Shown: positions 23,541 through 53,300 of the stretch, piece by piece | Layout: every line of letters starts with the position of its first letter | Position numbering within the stretch: the first letter of the stretch is position 1 | Assembly (NCBI RefSeq): GCF_029227915.1 | Contig: NC_079877.1 | Coordinates: forward strand, 18,028,851 to 18,092,850 | Direction: 5' to 3' | Source: Hydractinia symbiolongicarpus | Lineage: Eukaryota > Cnidaria > Hydrozoa > Anthoathecata > Hydractiniidae | Length of the DNA stretch: 64,000 bases | Translations under genes and position numbers: made by a program | Notes under the pieces: model-generated | Database searches by the model: none | The model's input: the letters and a program-made list of their open reading frames with translations, nothing else | Told to the model about the DNA's origin: nothing

Positions 23541-23687
23541 TCTCTTTAATAATAGCCGTATTTTGTCTGTCTCTGGGCGGACCCCCCGCCGAGTTAGAAA
23601 ATCGTGCTACGGAAATACGAATATCAAATGCAATATATTTTCATCCACTTTGTTGCGGCGGGTAATTTTTCCACGGGCAACGACTAG
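23541..23687 (+). mobile_element. Short Helitron-like element a
   Basis: Begins TCTCTTTAATAATAGC and ends CTAG followed by T, with the hairpin-like TTTTTCCACGGGCAACGA just before the end. These are non-autonomous Helitron terminal features. It abuts element b head to tail. Confidence 0.55.
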
Positions 23688-23814
23688 TCTCTATTATAAT
23701 AGCAGTATTTTGTCTGTGTGTTCAAAAGGGTTACGGTGTCCTGTTACGGAAACACGAAATGTGATATATAAAGGACGGGCGACGCCGTGGATTTTTCCAT
23801 GGGTTATCGACTAG
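23688..23814 (+). mobile_element. Short Helitron-like element b, abutting element a
   Basis: Starts TCTCTATTATAATAGCAG directly after the CTAG end of element a and ends in CTAG at 23811-23814, with the hairpin CCGTGGATTTTTCCATGG upstream. It is 127 bp and non-coding. Confidence 0.6.
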
Positions 23815-24576
23815 TTTGTATATAATAAATGACTGTTAAAGAATGGTCTATCCCAGAACATCTCAATACTCAGGAGATATGCATCATAGATGTTGAAAAG
23901 AACCATTATATGCTAGAGTATATTCCAGATTGCTTTAAAACCAGGGAGATGTGTAACAAAGTAGTTGAAGAATAATACGGAGAGTTTGTCTCTGTGTTTG
24001 TGTGTCTGTAACAGGCAAAGTGGATGTCTTTATTTTCCTTTGATGTATCCGAAAAAGTTATGTCTTAAATGTTAAATTATCTGACGTTCGGCACGACGTT
24101 AATATCTTAATTTAAATTAATGAAGCCATTACAATGCACCTAAAATTTTGAGGTCAAATAACTTGGAAACAAGGTAGTGACGTCTATGATTTTTCACCAC
24201 GTTAGTAACTAGGGACCACCTAGGACCAACTTGGGTAATTTTCCCAAACCTGGGTCCCCGAATCCCTTTCGGAGTGGACGGATTGATGACGTCATCAAAA
24301 AACTTTTAACCCTAATATCTCTGTAACCGTTTGTTAAAGATACATGCCGACGTCAGCAAAATTTTAAAACCCTTATATCTCTTTTATGCGTTCATCGAAA
24401 ACATATGATCCTATACATTATTTTGATCAGTGTTTCAATCTCTACACATTAGAGGCAACGGACAAACTAAATTTCGCAAAAACTTTTTTGTATATGCACC
24501 TGCTGACGTCAGCAAAACACCCTAAACAACCTATTCTTCTGCCTGAGTGGATTTTTCCACGGGCCTTATCGACTAG
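23815..24576 (+). mobile_element. Longer Helitron-like element c
   Basis: The right end at 24573-24576 is CTAG, preceded by the hairpin GTGGATTTTTCCAC. The body carries GTCTGTAACAGGCAAAG near 24007 and the TGACGTCAGC words of the dispersed repeat. The left end is unclear. A further TC-start (24579, TCTATAATAATATGG) follows at once, so several elements lie head to tail. Confidence 0.45.
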
Positions 24577-25306
24577 TTTCTATAATAATATGGACAGTGT
24601 GTCTGTCTGTCTGTAACAGGCAAAGTGGATGTGCTAATTTTCCTTTGATGTTGCCGAAAAATGCATATGTCTACTATGTTAAATTTTCTGATGTTACCGC
24701 GCGACGTCAATAACACTACTTTAACGCCAATATCCTATATTATGTTGTAGCAGTATCTCCTTCACGGTGCTTTGCCGAGTCTGTAAGGTTTTTTGTAGTG
24801 CCACGGTTCCGATTTAATATTTTGTCCTATTTCATACTTTAGGCATGTTCCAAGTGACTCCATAGGCTACCGTAAAATTTGGTAAAGTCGGCGAGAGGCA
24901 CATCTCGCCGACCGTGGAGTGCTTTTCGCTGACTTTGGGTAAATTTACGGCAGTTTTCTATAGGCTGACAGAAAGTCCGCCTTACAAGGACAATTGTTTA
25001 TTTTAATCGCTGACCGTTTCATATGACAATCTCGGCAAGGTAGGCTCAGATTTCCCTATTTCAATTCTTTCCATTGCCATTTCCGTTCCATTCATCATAA
25101 CTTTAGCAATGAACATGAGGGAACGCGTAAAGTCTGCTGTAACAACCAATAAAATCAACGATGTTAAAATTTTACACGCGAAAAAGAAGAAACATTACTG
25201 CAAGTTTATTCCCTGTGTTGCCTGGTGATTGTAGAAGAAAAGCAGTTTGGCAGAAAAGCAGGCTTTGACTTTACAAAAATAATAACATTAACTCGATGAC
25301 TACGCT

Positions 25307-26047
25307 TTAACCCTATTCGGTCCGGGGGGGGGGGGGGGGGGGGCGGATTCCGCCCCCTCTGACGGTTTTTTTTTAATAACTCCTGATTGCTTTGTTATAT
25401 GGCTATGATACTTACTGAGTTTCAACATTTATCTATTAGACACCTGCATGCTAATTTTTTAGGTCCCATACCTTTCAGAAGCTTTGATATTGGCCATTAC
25501 TCGAAACTACCTCTAAAAATCTCTATGAAATCCTTATAATGGGGAAAATATAATAACTCCTGTTAGGATTATCCTTAGAACTTGAAACTTGCAACATAAC
25601 TTTGTTTCATCAAGAAGAATCATTTTGAATAATTTGAACACGTGACTAATCCGATTTCCCGATTTTGTCGGATTTTCCCGAAAATCGGAAAAAAACGGAT
25701 TTTCGGGCAATTTTTTGCAATTTTTCATACGATCCATGTAAAAACCGGAAAATATGTTAAATAACTTTTATTTAGCTTTCAGAAACTTCAAACAGAATGT
25801 AAAAATTCGCTCTAGAACAAAAGTAATTATATTTTAAGCAGATAGTGGCATTTTTAACAATTTTCAAGCTTTTGATGACGTCACAGAAAATGTGCTGACG
25901 CAAGCAAATTTTTTTTGGCGCCATTTTGTTCCTTTTATGACGTACTATAAGTGTGCCAAGTTTGATTCAATTTGAACAACCCTATGAAAAGTTATTCCGC
26001 CCCCAGGTCATAGTATGTTCGAAAAACCCCGGACCGAATAGGGTTAA
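25307..26047. mobile_element. Non-autonomous TTAA element with 20-G tract
   Basis: TTAA lies at 25307-25310 and 26044-26047. The terminal inverted repeat is CCCTATTCGGTCCGGGG, perfect over 17 bp at both ends. The left repeat runs into 20 consecutive G (25324-25343). This fits the piggyBac/Kolobok type. No transposase is encoded. Confidence 0.8.
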
Positions 26048-29000
26048 GGTACATCTGCTTACTTTTAATTCCATTGATCTTAGAGCTGTTTATGGTTTCA
26101 CTTTCAACAAATTTGAAAAAGCTTTGAGTCAAATTCAAAAGAGCTTTATGTTTAAGTAACAAGACATTTTATAACATACAATAAATCGAATAGCTAGCCA
26201 GCTGGTTATTTTTTGTAGCTGGTAAAGGTGTAATGTATATAACAATTTGTTGACTTCAGCTGGTTATTTTTTGTAGCTGGTAAAGGTGACAATTTTTTAA
26301 CATACCACGAGGCCAAGGAAGAGAACACTAGTTTTGGGAGGAAAAATTTGACAAGACTTTATGATGTTTTGGTGTAAAATCTCGAGCCTTGTATCGAAAA
26401 TGGTGCTAATTATATACAATTCGAATAAGAAAAAGGCTTGACTTTATTTAATGAATGAAATGACAAAAGTTTTTCACATTTTCACTAAAGAAGTTGTCTT
26501 GCTGATAGGCTTAAAAAATGTTTGTGATTCTACCAACATGGCGAACATGACTTAGCATATATATATACTTATTACAACCCTATCCAGATGGACATAAAAA
26601 CGTGTAATAATGTAGTTGTGATTCTGTTTTTGAATGATTTTGTTTCGGTAAAAATTTAAAGTATTTATAGTAATTATTGCATAACAGCTAAAAGGTATTT
26701 TCAAGTTTGTTTTAACATTTTAAAAGTCTGAGCTAAAAATAGTTACCAAAAAATAAAAACAGTGTTTTTCTTGTTATTAGGCTAATAGTGCTAAATATTT
26801 TTTGACTGAATGCTAAATTGTTCATTCTCTCGTTTTTGTAGGTTATTGTATTGTAAGATTGTTTTTAATTAGCTATATAATCTTGCCATTTTTATTATAT
26901 TGTATTTATCTGTTGTTGTTTATGTTGTTGTTACTATGATCTAAAATTACAAATTAAGCCTATTTACATATGCATTTTTGTGATGTTGTTTTTGCTTATT
27001 TTTCTTTCAGGCCTCCTTTTTCATGTTATTGAATGTTTTGAATAGATTAAATATGAAAAAATTTTTATTAGTAATATATACTGTTTTGCATTACCGAATT
27101 ATAAGAATTATATGTCTTTTTTACTTAATTTAGTTTCCAAAAATTTATAGCCTTTAAGAGCTATTATATTTACCCATAACTTGCAAAAAAAATTTCTGCA
27201 TGTGGAAGAAAGAAGAAGTTTTGCTGGCTAGCTAATTTTAGCCCTAATTCTTCTGAAAACATTATTTGGCTTTCATTTAAGAATTTTATGATTGTTTTTC
27301 TCAAATAACATGTAAGAAATAGACTTGTAAAGGTGTCCTGTCAGCTGCATTTTGGAGTGCTGAAATAGGTAAATAAGCTAAAGCTTCGCCCTAGACCTCA
27401 CTTAGGGGGCTTACAGCGCTTCCCAAGACCCCCATCTGGTTTCACGTGCAATTTTTGCGTAGCTTTGGCTTCGCTTCGCAAATCCGCCTGAGGAGAAAAA
27501 AAATCCTGTATCCGCCCCTGACTTCATTGGCGATAAATCTGTGACGTTGTTGTTGTCTATAATAAAGTAAAACCTTGTATTTACAATTATATTTGATTGA
27601 TGTCACACTGGGGTGACAAATTTCAAAATGATTGTATCATCATAATGAAGATACAAAACCATTTGCAACACTCGTATAAACTTTAAAGATAGAATAATAT
27701 AGAATAAAATAATAGAATCAGAGTCTGCGGAATAAATTTCCAAAATGTACCTAATGTAGGTAGCTATAAGTTCCTTAAATGATGCAATCAAAATGTTTTA
27801 AGCTCTATAATGATATGAAATCAATGTAAAACCATAGTTGAAAGACTAAGATAAGGACAAAATGCATACATACAACAAGTAACCAGTGTATAACAACCAA
27901 CACATGTGCGATAAGACTTTAAATGGCAGAAAAATCAGCTAAACTTTCGTACGGAAAGCAAGAGGCACCTTTTGCGCAAAAAATGAATAAACAGCGCGAC
28001 TTCAAACAACTTTTCGTTCCTGAAGTTGCGTTTCAATTCAAACACTAGCCACCTAATGTGTGACAAGACAAATGACAAAGCATATATTTCACACGAGCTA
28101 TCAGGAATATACAATAAGTGTTTATAAAGTTACTTATGCATATGTATCAAATAAATATATCTATAATCTGATAAACTGTATGTTTGTTATGTTAAAAATA
28201 TAAATATGTTAAAATACAACGTAAAAATATAAATATAGCTTTCTTTTTTTCTTTCCTTTTTTAATATAAAATATACATGTGAAAATGTTTAATTCAAACA
28301 AAGATGAACAAGCTTAGGAATATGAGTATATAACAAGGCAGTAGGTAGGCACTTTTTGACGCACGTGCGAGGATAACCATAGAATAGCCAGTGGGTAGTA
28401 CTAGCTATGGTAACCTGAGTCAATAACTTGTACAGGAATATGAAATAGGTTATCTTAAACTAAACTTTACTACACTATAATAAATACAACATTATGAGCA
28501 CTAGATCTTAAGACATTCTTTTAAAGATCAATGTCGAACAGCTATATAAATAAAAATTTCACCGCCTCGGCTAGTTTTTCATGTAATCTTGCACATGAAT
28601 TGGCTTCGCGTAAAAGATTCATCAATGTGGTAATTTTTTTCCGGAGACGAAGAAAGGCTAAACCAAACATACATTTGCGGATTGTGAAAAAGTTTTCCAC
28701 ATTTTTCAGAAGTTTCCAGAAGAAATGCCAATGCGCGCAACACGGCCATCATTAAGATTTCGGATTATATCCGAGGTCTTATTAAAACGGGCGGTCTTTT
28801 TCTTCTCCTTCTTCTTCGACCGATTTTTAACCGATTGCCGTAACGTCACGACTTTTAAAGTCCGACCTAACCCGCGACCCAGCGCTACTCCAGCTGTGTG
28901 CTTATCTTGATATTCGTTAAATTGGGAAAAGAATGAAGACTGCGTTACTAATTTGATCACAAATATTGTTATAGACTGTTATTTTAATATTATTTGATGA

Positions 29001-29478
29001 GCTATGCTAAATACTCCTTCAAATTTTCGTTTCCAAGTTATGTTTTTAACGAGGCGGATTTTGTTCAACCAAACCGAGCCCTAGGGGTTAAGGTACGAGT
29101 CGTTTCTTTCGAGGGACCGAGTTCAAGGACGCCATACTCTGGGTTCTTCACCAAGCTCCGAATTTTTTGAAGAAAGAGGAATATTTTGTTGGATATAGTA
29201 TAATTATTTAACTGCGTAAAGTTCAGTTCTATCAACGTTTAAGATATTCTCTTCATTGTTTCTATGTTTTCACAAAATATCATCACGTTTTCTAGCCATG
29301 TGTAAATCTGAAACAAACCAATTTCAAGATTTTAGCTAGCTAACGTAGATTTCAAGGCAGCATTCTGCTGAGGACAGCTAGCTGTACCTAGCCTTATTTA
29401 TTCTTATTATTCAAAGTTTGGTATATTATTATTTGTTTTTATGTTTGGGTTGTGGCTCTCTTCTAGCTAGCTCTTTTG
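26048..29478. other. Gene-poor AT-rich stretch
   Basis: No gene recognised. A 31-bp block with AGCTGGTTATTTTTTGTAGC is repeated at 26200 and 26258. 27360-27510 is a less AT-rich dispersed repeat ending in TCCGCCCCTG. 28540-28960 is likewise less AT-rich, with frames on both strands (28531-28755 plus, 28706-28960 minus) that match nothing known to me; a promoter or first exon is possible. Confidence 0.4.
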
Positions 29479-30713
29479 GGACATGTTCAAAAATATGAGG
29501 CAGCAATGTGAACATTGCTAAAATCAGAAAAAACATCTTTTTGTCATCAAATGATACTTATGTAACAAAATAAGGTGAAACTTTGTAAAGCTAGTCATTA
29601 TGAATAGGTCAAGATACTTTTATTCTGCATATTAATGCTTTCAGAGCACATTTATGATAAAAAAGTAACAATGTTACATTTGTATCATAATCTGCATTAG
29701 TAGTGGAAAAATGTGGCTAAAAGACAAAGAATCATAATACAATGGCTTTGAACATACCAATTATTCTTCATCGCACAAATCTGTAATGGCATTGCAAAGC
29801 AAAATGCTGATAATGAAGTAACAGGCAAAAATTTTAAAATATTTTAAAACATTTTATGTAACCAACAATATCCAAAACCTGAAGGTTACTATGCAATATT
29901 TGAATTAAATCAGATTGATATTTGAGTAACAGAAAGCTCTTTTAGGTTCAAGACATGGAATGATAACCTTGTAACAATCATTGATTGAAATGTATATAGA
30001 AGGTGATACTGTAGTGGGAAAGTTCATAAAGTAGCTTATTTATCCTATTTTGGTGCAGTATAAATATAAGTAGTACAGACACATACATACATATAACAGA
30101 TGGAAGAAATCATTAGAAGAAATATGTCTTAATAAAAGCAATCTACTTTTGCTTTTAATGATGATTTTGTAACAATCTTGGAGATTTCTAATGATGCATG
30201 ATTTCTGTTACCTTATTATCACATTTTTGTTTTGGTATACAAGATTTCCCTAGAAGATTTTGAAAACTGACAATTCATATAAAGTTATGCTTTCTTGGAT
30301 AAATGTTGATAAAGAAGTAACTTTTTTTTTCTTTCAAAGTGTTACAAAATTATCATTTTCTTGTTGTTAAAGCAAATAATGTTGTATTTATGATAGTAAC
30401 AACCGGAACTTTGATTAGTCCAAAAACCGGTCTTTTTCCATTATTTTTCTTGACTTTTAGTATCATTTTTTTTTAAAAGAAAAGCTTGTTACTTTATTAT
30501 CATTTTTTTGTTTATTATGCTTCACTTAATTTCTCTTTGACAGATTGCCCAACTTTCACGGGAATTTCTAATTGTTACAGTTTTCCTCTTCCTTGAATAG
30601 ACATGACCAAACTGTTACAATAGCGACAAGATACTTAAAATGATAATTATGTAACATACACTCTAAATGTTCACAATTGGCCAAAAAACTGCCTCGTATT
30701 TTTGAACATGTCC
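29479..30713. mobile_element. 1.2-kb TIR element with 12 copies of TGAT-N6-GTAAC
   Basis: Terminal inverted repeats of 25 bp with one mismatch lie at 29479-29503 and 30689-30713, beginning GGACATGTTCAAAAATA. The interior has 12 copies of TGAT, six variable bases, GTAAC. Plus: 29551, 29654, 29808, 29916, 29960, 30158, 30307, 30640. Minus: 29673, 30207, 30341, 30488. A diverged copy sits near 30004 and a short-spaced one near 30391. No ORF is present. The fixed spacing suggests binding sites of one protein, perhaps a transposase. Confidence 0.8.
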
Positions 30714-31653
30714 TTAGCTACTTTTCACTGAAGAGTAAAAGCAGCCAAATGCAGTTTGGCTAGCTACAACAAAATTCTTAATCAATATTTCTTATGCTAA
30801 GTGCAGTTAGTAGGTAGCGACACCTTTTATTAGTGCCATGAAAAATTACTCCACAAAATAGAATTGCTGAGTGATTTTTTTAGCTGGACAGGGTAACAAA
30901 AGGCTGTTTTTTCCGTGTTCTTATTTAAACCGAAGTTGCAATAAAGCTTTTTTGCAAAGGGTATTACGCCTAAACGCATTGACTACACAGTTTACCTGTA
31001 CTAAGCGCTAAGTCCAATGTTAATGATGGCTGTTCCTTGAGTTTCTGTTTGTCCGACGTTACGAAAGTTCAAAAAGGGTATTATGCCTATATGGATATGT
31101 GTTTGTTTGCCTGTATTAATCCCTCGGCACGGAGTAATACTTATTTTTGAACTTTTAGAGGGAACGTTCTCTGAAAAATAAAAAAAGGTTTGCCAACTGT
31201 TTTTGCTATAACAGGGTAGTAACGGGTTGTAAACTGAGTTTTTATTTCAGCTAAAGTTGTGAAAAGTTATTTTTTGAAAAATATGCTACACTGGAAAGAA
31301 CATGTTGTGTACCTATTTTTTTTTCAAATTATATTACACCGGAAACACCATAATGTTCTGCGCCTCGCTTAATTTATGACATGCTATACTAAAGCGCTTC
31401 ACCTAAATGTGTGGCACAGTTTACACTTCTTATTAATCGCTCTTGAAGGCGTTCAAAGCCAGGTAACACAGTTACTTGTGGCTTAACCCAGCGTTTCGAC
31501 TCCGGGTTGCCTGACTAGTCTAAATATTAATACCACGGAATCGCATTTTGGATTTAGTCTCTATTGTTCATTCTAAACCGATGAACGTAGTTTTTTAACC
31601 TTTTTTTATCTTTCGCCGACTTCTATTTCTTTTTTTTGTTTTTAAACTTGTAG

Positions 31654-31717
31654 GATCCAACTTTATGGTCAAATCTTAGATATCTTAAACTGGATAAAGA
31701 TTTTAGTCATGTCACAG
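31654..31717 (+). CDS. Possible single exon, F-box/LRR-like text
   Basis: A strong acceptor (long T-rich tract then TTGTAG) and a donor (CACAGGTATAA) bound 64 bp that read DPTLWSNLRYLKLDKDF in frame. The PTLW...L.LDK pattern resembles the F-box to LRR join of FBXL proteins. No partner exon is convincing; a possible terminal exon at 31817-31837 stops quickly. Low certainty. Confidence 0.25.
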
Positions 31718-32213
31718 GTATAATAAAACATTTTCCAAAAATCGCTACACCACAAGCAATAATATTTAATAAATTGATATGCTAAACCGTCTTCGTTTCT
31801 TTCTGATGAATGTTAGGTGGAGTGCAGTATTGTTAAAGTATTAATTTTCACTTTTTGTATATTTGTACTACATGAAACTTTTTGCAAGTTCAAGATAATA
31901 CCACGGGATAATACCTATTTATTTCAAATAACGGAACAACATGGTAGAAGTTCTGTAACAGGCTACTGGCGACCTAGGTATAGGGAACAAAATTACACAT
32001 GAACAAGAATCCGAAGTCTTTTAGCCTGCAAGGGCTTTTCATATTTTTTTTTAAATCATCATATCACATTTCACTCGACGATTCGCGTAAAAATCAACCG
32101 TCCAATTTAATTAAGCGATAACTTTTGGCTAATCAAATTATTCAGGTAACCAGCCAGGGCCAGAGCCTTTTTTCCGGTGCCGTCCCAATATAAAAACCTA
32201 AAAAGCCCTGGGG

Positions 32214-32468
32214 ATGTGGTTAGCATCTATGTTGAAACAAAGACGTAATAAATACCAAGGTAAAATAGGCATTGAAATGCATAGGAGCATGTTGAAACTA
32301 AAGCGAGATAAAAATCAATGCAAAATAGGCACTGAAGAGCAGCACACCTTGTTAAAGCAATTACGAGACAAATCTCAAGATAAAATAGGTAGTCAAGCAA
32401 AAGGGTTAAATTCAACGACGAAATCACTTATAGCATCTTGTACTGCGCAAACCACCCGTGTTCCATAA
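32214..32468 (+). CDS. Short ORF with three 20-residue repeats, unknown
   Basis: 84 codons with a basic repeat of about 20 residues, seen three times: LKQRRNKYQGKIG, LKLKRDKNQCKIG and LKQLRDKSQDKIG. This resembles the charged repeat region of cnidarian Helitron ORFs (compare 63296-63660). It may be a displaced fragment of one. No flanking domain was seen. Confidence 0.3.
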   Translation: MWLASMLKQRRNKYQGKIGIEMHRSMLKLKRDKNQCKIGTEEQHTLLKQLRDKSQDKIGSQAKGLNSTTKSLIASCTAQTTRVP

Positions 32469-33127
32469 ATGGAACATTTTTTCATAAAATTCTTAGATTC
32501 TCTATTCCGCGCTGAAGAAGTTTTACTTATCTTTTTAAGCACATAGTAAACGCTTATAAAATCAACAGTCACAAAATTATTATATCACTTAATGCGTCAT
32601 TTATCCGGTTAAGCGGAAAACCGCGTTAATTTCACGGTTCGTTAATATGCTGTAATAAGGTATATTATTTTTTCTACTCTGCTAACAAAAAGTCTTGTCA
32701 GCAAAGCTACAGCAAAAACGGGACTCGAATAACGTGTATCACCGAGTGATAAAAAACGGACGGTTTTCTTGTTGAAATTAAAAGGTAAAGAAAGAAAGAA
32801 ATATGAAAAGAACTATATCTTGAGGTGAAATACACAACTAACTTTTTACGTTATAAAATAATAAGTTGCTACAAAGCGAATCTTGTCGTGCATTAGCTGA
32901 TCATAATTTTTCTGGACGCATTGAACAAAATACAATCAAAAAAAAAAAATTGATCCAACTCTTTACGCTGGTCAAAACTGTTCTCAAATTAGCGATGTAT
33001 AAAAGTATACTAAGTATTCGCAGACACTAAATATATCCCTCTTAACATCAAAGATCTGGCAGTTTGAATAAATCTTTTTTTACATTTTCTGCGTTTGAAT
33101 TTCCATTAGTGTAAACCAATGCTATTT

Positions 33128-49125
<15,998 letters not shown>

Positions 49126-50358
49126 GGTGATAATAGCTCAGCTATTACAGGTAAGGTATAGTTGCGTTGGTTTTACTTTATTTTCTGGTATTTATAGTAC
49201 GTCTGCTTTTTTTTGGAACGTATAGCTAATAGCTGGCTATAGCTAGCCACCTATATATATTCTAAGGTAGAAATTTCTACAGCATAATTTATAAAATGTA
49301 CATCGTACTGGTCATGGTTGGGTTAAAATTGTCTACATAAAGTCAAAAACTCTTTTCATTTTCCGAAGTCTTTTGTAACTGAATACAAAACCGATGAGAT
49401 TATCGCCTGATCATGAGTTCCAATGAAGAATTTCGTGCCGTATTTATGTAGAAACCTGTCATTGCGGGGGGCATAATAATGTTGTGTAAAACTGCTAAAT
49501 ATAAAATGGTACAAAAACGGAATTTTAGGAAAGGGAGACTTATATCAACTTCATATTTACTTGAAAAAACAAACCAAAATCTATATATGGATGATAATAA
49601 TAGCGCATGGATTTTTTTGCAGATAAAGCAAATTCATATGTTTCTTACTGAGTTATTTTTAGTTAGGATAAGCATATGGTACATTCACAACTCGTATATA
49701 TACAACCAACATCGTTGCTCCTGAACCGTTATTATATCAACTTCATCAACAAGGCAAAATGCTCTAGGGACGAGGTTGATATACAACGTCTACAGGGGCG
49801 GATTTAGTTATGGTGTACTGGCCAGTAAAAAAATTGTCTCTAAAAAGTTAAAGTGTATCTCTCTGTGAGCCTGTGGTTTTTTTAATTTTGCGCCCGAAGT
49901 AAGTTCGAACACAGCGCGCACACGCCCTCGGCATATAAAACTGGTTTTCAAAGCATCCGCGCCCGGGTTCGAAGGTCTTGTTTTTGTCAAAAAATACAAA
50001 TCGCCGCTATTTCGCCCTGCAAAATATTTGATTTTAAGTGTCGGTGCTGGCTTCACTATTTGCACCAGTGCTGCTGGTGTAAGCTGTCCATCTGGCTGGG
50101 CAAGAATTTCTCCGGTGTATTTCTCTGGTGTAGGCAACTATGGCACTACAAAGTCACATTATTACAGTTATCTTAAGATAATAGGTACGATAACTCTATT
50201 AATGTGATTTTGAAATGATGCGTGAATATTCACATTAATGTCCTGATTGTAAGATAACTCAAGAGTTATCCGGGATAACTTGAGATCACGATTGCTTAAA
50301 AGCAGAAGTAAACTTCGAGTTAACTGATGCGTTTCTGCAGTCAATTCACACAGGCAGA

Positions 50359-53300
50359 ATGACAGATGATCATGAAGTGAGAGGACATATGCCCAAGTTT
50401 GAAGGAAAATTGTCTTATGATTTGACCACCCTTGTAAATCATCTGCAAGCACCATCAGTCGAGATAGATACTTTTAGTGGAAACTGCATCGACTACTTCA
50501 TTACAACATTCAGTGAAGTTGTCGAGACAAGGATATCAGATTCTAGAGGTAGATTAACCAGACTACTTAAGTACCTCAAAGACGAGGCTAAGGAACTAGT
50601 TGAGTCATGTGTATATCTTCCACCTGATAAAGGATATGAGAAAGCTAGACAACTGCTAGAAAAGAATAATGGAGACCAGTACCGAATTATGAGTGAGTAC
50701 CGGAAGGAATTAAATTCTTGGCCAAAACTTTAAAGCTTACGATGGAAAGGGATTCCGGAAGTTTTACAGTTTTTTGATGAAATGCAAGTCAACATTGATG
50801 TCCCTTGCCAAAGTTACGATAGTCCAGAGTTACTTCAAAGCCTTCAGTTGATCTTGCCATCCAACTTACAAGAGGGATGGAATAGGAAAAGCTATCACAT
50901 TAGAAAGAAGCAGCAAGTCGAGGCGGGATTTGATAATTTCATAGACTTCATGGAAGAAGAAATGATGCTTGTTAATGATCCAAACTTCTTTAAAAATGCA
51001 TTGTTTGAGCTAAAAGAAGATTCATCTCATTCCAATCAGAAAAGATTCGTGAAGACATTGCTAACGAGCTCAAAGGGAAAACCAAAATCATGCCCTAAGT
51101 GTACCAGACTTCATGATTTGGACGAATGTAAAGAATTTTTGATGCTTTGACAGACAAAAATTCGTTTTTCGGAACAGACTTTGCTTTTCGTGTTACGAAC
51201 CCACTAGTGACGATCACATTGCTGTAAGTTGTCCAAAAAAACGAAAATGCGATGTGTGCGATGAACCACATCCTACTGGTCTACATGGTTGCCGACATAA
51301 AGACAAGCCTTCTGATGGAAATAAGCCGATAGGTGTTAATTACTCCAAACTAAAAATAGAAGTAATAAGTCTCAATGTGGTTCCTGTAAAGATATCGCAT
51401 CCTTCGTCAACAGTAGAGATAATCACGAAAGCACTACTAGATAACGGAAGCCAAGGAACGTTCGTTCACGAAAGCATCTTGGAGGAGTTAAATGTGCCAA
51501 CAATACCGACAACGATTTCTATTAAAACAATGATGCAAATCGATCAATAACCTTCAAGTATCCGCTGTTAAGGATTCGAGCAATAGGCTTAATTTACCCA
51601 GGGTGTTTAGCAGGAAATTTCTACCTGTTGATAAAGAAGATATTCCTACGCCAAATAAAGTAGCAAAATGGAGTTATCTAAACAAGATCCACAAGAACCT
51701 TCAACAAGATGAAGAAAAAACAGATATAGGCATATTGATAGGTGTCAATTGTCCTGGAGCTCTCGAGCCTATTGAGATCATTCCAAGTCAAGGAAATGGA
51801 CCTTATGCCTTTTGTTCAGTGCTAGGATGGTGTGTAACAGGTCTGATAATTTCTAAAGGTTCACGATACAGTTCCAAAAGATGCAATTATGTATCAATTT
51901 CTGACGATAACGTGCCAACTCGATTCGTTCTTCAAGATAATGTGAAGGAGCATGGTTTGGCAGAAATGATGCTTATGATGTTTTGTCGTTTAGTGAAAAT
52001 AAATTGGCTGGAGAACCTGAAAAACTTTCATTGCAAGATCGAAAATTTCTAAAGCTGATGGATGAGAACGTAAAATTGGTAGATGGACATTATCAACTTC
52101 CGTTGCCATTCAATGATCCTATGTGTGTATTTCCAACCAATAAAAGTGAAGCCATTAAACGAGCCAATAGCCTAAAACGAAAGCTTCAACAGAATCAGCG
52201 GATGCATGATGACTATTGCACATTTATGAAAACCATCCTCGATAAAGGATATGCACAGAGAGGAGATCGTGCTTGTGAGAAGGGAAGAACTTGGTACTTG
52301 CCACACCATGGGGTGTACCACCCAAGAAAGCCAAATAAAATCAGAGTTGTATTCAATTGTAGTGCTACATATGGTGGTGTATCTCTTAACTCTCTTCTCT
52401 TAAAAGGTCCTGACTTGGCAAACCAAATCGTTGGAGTTTTTACAAGATTTAGAGAAGAGCAAGTGGCAGTTGCTGGTGACATCGAGAGTATGTTCTACCA
52501 AGTCAAAGTACCAGACAATCAAAGAGACATGCTACGCTTTGTTTGGTGGCCGGAAGGTAACCTTGATGACGAATTGCCAGAATATCAAATGTGTGTACAT
52601 GTATTTGGAGGCACACATTGTCCAAGTACTTGCAATTATGCTTTAAGGATAACTGCTCATGACAACATCGATAAATATGGTAAAGAAGCTGCTTTAACCC
52701 TGCTAAGAAATTTTTACGTCGACGATATGTTGAAATCTTCATCAAATGCCTTGTCGACTGTACGCCTTATTGATAAAGTAAAAAAATGTGTGCTGCTGGT
52801 GGCTTTCCTTTGACCAAGTTTGTAAGTAGCTTAAGGAAGTACTAGAAGGTATTCCAACGGAAGAAAGGTCGAAAGATGTCAAAGACCTAAATTTCGATGC
52901 TCAAACCTTCCCAATCGAAAGAGGCCTTGGCGTCAGTTGGTGTGTTGAAACAGACTCGTTTTGCTTCCGAATTGTGTTGAAGGACAATCCACTGACCCGA
53001 AGAGGTATTCTATCATCGATTAGTTCTGTGTGTGACCCTTTTGGATTCGGAGCCCCATTTCTTTTACCAGCCAAGCAACTCCTACAACAACTTTGCAGAG
53101 AACGAAAGGATTGGGATGATGACATCTCTCAACAAAAACGAGCAATATGGGAACAATGGAGGAATTCTTTACCTCTGCTGAAAGAGATAAGCATACGACG
53201 TTGCATTGTTCCAGAATGTTTTGGTAAAGTTTGTGATATTTCACTTCACCATTTCTCTGATGCTTCCACAAGTGGGTATGGACAAGTATCGTATCTTCAA

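Noticed and set aside
31817-32002. 61-codon frame with a signal-peptide-like start
   Set aside because: The hydrophobic start is AT-driven, there is no family match and no supporting exon; too weak to call a secreted peptide.
49808-50137. 109-codon minus-strand frame upstream of the BEL element
   Set aside because: No recognised domain and no second exon; it may be repeat-derived.
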